Translations under genes and position numbers: made by a program
The notes under the pieces: model-generated
Database searches by the model: none
What the model saw: the letters and a program-made list of their open reading frames with translations, nothing else
What the model was told of the DNA's origin: nothing
Assembly (NCBI GenBank): GCA_002497765.1
Contig: DAET01000037.1
Location: 1-24,394, forward strand
Origin: Euryarchaeota archaeon UBA486
GTDB lineage: Archaea > Thermoplasmatota > Poseidoniia > Poseidoniales > Poseidoniaceae
Length of the DNA stretch: 24,394 bases
Direction: 5' to 3'
Shown: positions 22,407-24,394 of the stretch, piece by piece
How the letters are laid out: every line of letters begins with the position of its first letter
Position numbering within the stretch: the stretch's first letter is position 1

Positions 22407-23699
22407 TCAGCGGTTCAACACCGGGGCCATGATGCGTTCGATCGCCTCAAGCTGACTCTCTGGAGGGTAGTTGCTCTCGACGTGGTTTCGACCTGCGCTG
22501 GCCCATGCCGCTCGCATCTCTGCGTTGCCTGCCGCTTCGTAGGCCGCCAACCAGCCCTCGCGGTCGTCTCGTTGAACCAGCACGCCGGCACCTGAACCGG
22601 TCATCGTGTAGTGGAAGCCGCCCTCATCGACCATGATGGGAGGAACCCCAACCGCCATGGCTTCCAGTGGCGTGAAGCCGAAGGGCTCGTGATGTGCATG
22701 GCTGACCATGGCGTGTGCACCACGGACCACGCCGACAAGCGCCGCTTGAGAGAGGCGTGGCATGCAGAACACGTCCACGCCGAGGCGCTTTCCTTCTGCG
22801 ATGAGGGCCGCCTTTTCTTCGGCCGAGCCTCCACCGGCTTGCACCAGCGCATAGGGTGTCTTCACCAGCGATCGCAGGGTGTCGTAGGTCCCTTTGACAT
22901 GGGAAATCGTGCCGATGGTGACCACGTAGGGGCCTTCGGGGAGCGTCACATCGCCTCGCTCCGTTCCTTCCTGGGCAGTGGCTTCAGCCGGCCAGTTGCT
23001 GAGGTCGACGGTTGGTAGCACGTGCGAGCCTTCGAGCGGGCGATGTTGTTCATCCCGTCGAGGTGGATGGCCGTTGGTGGTCGTGGGGTCGGATGGGAGG
23101 CCGTAGGTGCGCTCGAGAAGGATTTGACTCCACGGCGAGTTGCCAAAGATGGCGCTCTTTGGGCGACGAAGCAGGGCGCGAACGAAGCGCTGGTCTCGGC
23201 GTCGTTGCCGTGTAAACACCAGGTTGGTGAGCCAGAGCGGACGCTTGGGCTGACCGTTGGGGTGGCGATGGAGCACGTCTTCGTAGAGCCATCGCGGCGG
23301 TTCAAGGCAGTGGTAATTGACGGGAAGGTGCGCAGGAATCAGTGGGAGGATCTCAAGCGTGCCTCGGCACACCGACAGGTGAACCACATCGAAGTGGTCC
23401 CATGGAATGTCCAACGCCGTCCATGCCTTTTGAGCCGCTTTGCTCGCTGCAGCCGTCACCTCGGCAACCGCACCTTCGGGCCAGTTCAGGTTGGTTGGGG
23501 GCTTGATGAGGGTGGGTGTTGCTGGCAGCATCAGCTCTTGGGCTTCCTCGGAGATGTCAAGCGTGGCCAAATGCACGTCCCAACGCCCATGAGCCATTCG
23601 GATGAGCTGGAGCAGTTCACGTTCTGCGCCGCCCATGGTCGCAAACGAACCCCGCACGATGAGGAGACGAGGTCGCGCCTCATTTTCCTCAAGTGCCAT
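22407..23699 (-). CDS. Family 4 (GT-B) glycosyltransferase
   Basis: A 430-residue sugar transferase likely acting in cell-surface glycan or glycoprotein assembly. The N-terminal domain starts LLIVRGSFATMGGAERELLQ (12-31), the acceptor-side loop of GT4 enzymes. The donor domain has VVTIGTISHVKGTYDTLRSL and the signature E338 to E346 in HHEPFGFTPLEAMAVGVPPI. There is no membrane helix or signal. An insertion of charged residues at about 200-250 (DPTTTNGHPPRRDEQHR and after) separates the two domains. The ATG at 23699 is the first in frame, with a TATA-like box about 27 bases upstream. It is divergent from a GDP-mannose 4,6-dehydratase gene, suggesting a glycan locus extending beyond the window. 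The donor sugar is unknown. Confidence 0.88.
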   Translation of the reverse strand: MALEENEARPRLLIVRGSFATMGGAERELLQLIRMAHGRWDVHLATLDISEEAQELMLPATPTLIKPPTNLNWPEGAVAEVTAAASKAAQKAWTALDIPWDHFDVVHLSVCRGTLEILPLIPAHLPVNYHCLEPPRWLYEDVLHRHPNGQPKRPLWLTNLVFTRQRRRDQRFVRALLRRPKSAIFGNSPWSQILLERTYGLPSDPTTTNGHPPRRDEQHRPLEGSHVLPTVDLSNWPAEATAQEGTERGDVTLPEGPYVVTIGTISHVKGTYDTLRSLVKTPYALVQAGGGSAEEKAALIAEGKRLGVDVFCMPRLSQAALVGVVRGAHAMVSHAHHEPFGFTPLEAMAVGVPPIMVDEGGFHYTMTGSGAGVLVQRDDREGWLAAYEAAGNAEMRAAWASAGRNHVESNYPPESQLEAIERIMAPVLNR

Positions 23700-23720
23700 G
23701 GCTGAAGGCTGGCCAAGGCG

Positions 23721-23730
23721 TATTTAAAAT
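23721..23730 (-). promoter_or_regulatory. TATA-like box in the divergent glycan promoter region
   Basis: TATTTAAAAT on the plus strand (ATTTTAAATA on the minus), centred about 27 bases before the glycosyltransferase ATG at 23699, which predicts a leaderless transcript leftward. For the rightward gene it is about 80 bases from the ATG; TTTGAAAAGG near 23780-23789 is a nearer, weaker candidate. Confidence 0.6.
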
Positions 23731-23809
23731 TCAAGGGGTCGTTTTGGCCGTTTTGCCAACCCCACCGTAAAGGCGACCGTTTGAAAAGGGAAAGCATCTG
23801 CCAACCAGC

Positions 23810-24394
23810 ATGGGCAGCAAGACGGCCATGATTACCGGTATCACCGGACAGGACGGCTCCTACCTCGCAGAACTCCTCCTCGAGAAGGGTTACACCGTCT
23901 ACGGGCTGGTCCGCCGTGTCTCTCAGCCCACCTCCGGTCGAAGCCTCATCAACCACCTGATGAGCAACGACAAGTTCCATCTTCTCAACGGCGATTTGGC
24001 CGACCAGAATTCCATCGATAACGCCGTCAACCAGACCCAACCCGACGAGTTCTACAACCTCGGGGCCATGTCCTTCGTCCCCGAATCGTGGCGCTCGCCC
24101 ATGATGACCGCCGACATCACCGGTCTGGGCGCCCTCCGCTGCCTCGAAGCCATTCGAAAGCATGCTCCTCACTGCCGCTTTTATCAGGCCGGTTCCTCTG
24201 AGCAGTACGGCAAGGTTCGAGACGTCCCTCAAACCGAACTGACGCCCTTCCACCCTCGCTCACCCTACGGTTGCGCCAAGGTCTTCGCCTTCGAAATCAC
24301 CCGGAACTACCGTGAATCCTACGACATGTTCGCCTGCACGGGCATTCTCTTCAACCACGAAAGCCCTCGCCGTGGCCTTGAATTCGTCACCCGA
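23810..24394 (+). CDS. gmd: GDP-mannose 4,6-dehydratase, 3' partial
   Basis: This NADP-dependent short-chain dehydrogenase converts GDP-mannose to GDP-4-keto-6-deoxymannose, the precursor of fucose, rhamnose and related deoxysugars. The ATG at 23810 opens a frame that runs without a stop to the window edge (195 residues; the family is about 330-370). Motifs are the nucleotide-binding GITGQDGSYLAELLLEKGY (10-28), FYNLGAMSFVPESW, the catalytic GSSEQYG (128-134), and Y153-xxx-K157 in PRSPYGCAKVFAFEIT. The segment CTGILFNHESPRRGLEFVTR at the end is a strong GMD hallmark. The typical GAQSHV reads GAMSFV. It is divergent from the family 4 glycosyltransferase and probably starts a nucleotide-sugar or surface-glycan operon. 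A UDP- or dTDP-sugar dehydratase is less likely given the NHESPRRG motif. Confidence 0.93.
   Translation, partial: MGSKTAMITGITGQDGSYLAELLLEKGYTVYGLVRRVSQPTSGRSLINHLMSNDKFHLLNGDLADQNSIDNAVNQTQPDEFYNLGAMSFVPESWRSPMMTADITGLGALRCLEAIRKHAPHCRFYQAGSSEQYGKVRDVPQTELTPFHPRSPYGCAKVFAFEITRNYRESYDMFACTGILFNHESPRRGLEFVTR

Noticed and set aside
23531..24253. A 240-residue open frame on the minus strand
   Set aside because: It is antisense to the clear GDP-mannose 4,6-dehydratase frame at 23810-24394 and to part of the glycosyltransferase gene.

Overview
The window is a gene-dense, GC-rich archaeal chromosome segment. Archaeal information-processing genes (aIF1A, RIO1 kinase, a two-KH Dim2-type protein, archaeal-type uS2) sit beside proton-pumping complex I subunits, a fused fatty-acid oxidation enzyme and CARDB-type surface proteins. 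This gene content, with TATA-like boxes upstream of several genes, fits Marine Group II (Poseidoniales) or a related Thermoplasmatota lineage. That placement is inferred from gene content only; no phylogeny was run. I saw no tRNA, rRNA, CRISPR array, insertion sequence or prophage. No gap between genes exceeds 300 bases.

Layout. 1-3226: the end of a complex I operon (nuoM partial, nuoN). 3307-5762: a small-subunit initiation and maturation cluster (aIF1A with an acidic repeat tail, RIO1, and Dim2 facing them). 5788-11288: two divergent surface proteins, one a transmembrane protein with cytoplasmic zinc ribbons, then a putative lipoprotein. 11290-12477: a Cas4-family nuclease interrupted by four membrane helices. 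12612-13220: uS2. 13224-16132: a leftward run of a membrane-anchored winged-helix protein, a second winged-helix protein and a tRNA-dihydrouridine synthase. 16262-18826: a PPP-type phosphatase, an HxlR regulator and a family-4 glycosyltransferase. 18863-20932: a 3-hydroxyacyl-CoA dehydrogenase/enoyl-CoA hydratase fusion. 20934-22347: a tightly coupled leftward operon of an E1-like ThiF protein, a JAMM metalloprotease and a 78-residue protein. 22407-24394: a second glycosyltransferase, divergent from a GDP-mannose 4,6-dehydratase that runs off the window.

The most interesting items are the E1-like/JAMM/small-protein operon, which looks like a compact ubiquitin-like conjugation or deconjugation module without an obvious modifier; the membrane-embedded Cas4-like nuclease; and the repeated DDLFA tail on aIF1A. 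All five convergent gene junctions have stop codons that overlap by up to 4 nt or lie at most 3 nt apart. First genes of transcription units tend to have a TATA-like box about 25-27 bp from the ATG (leaderless style), while downstream genes carry strong Shine-Dalgarno sites.
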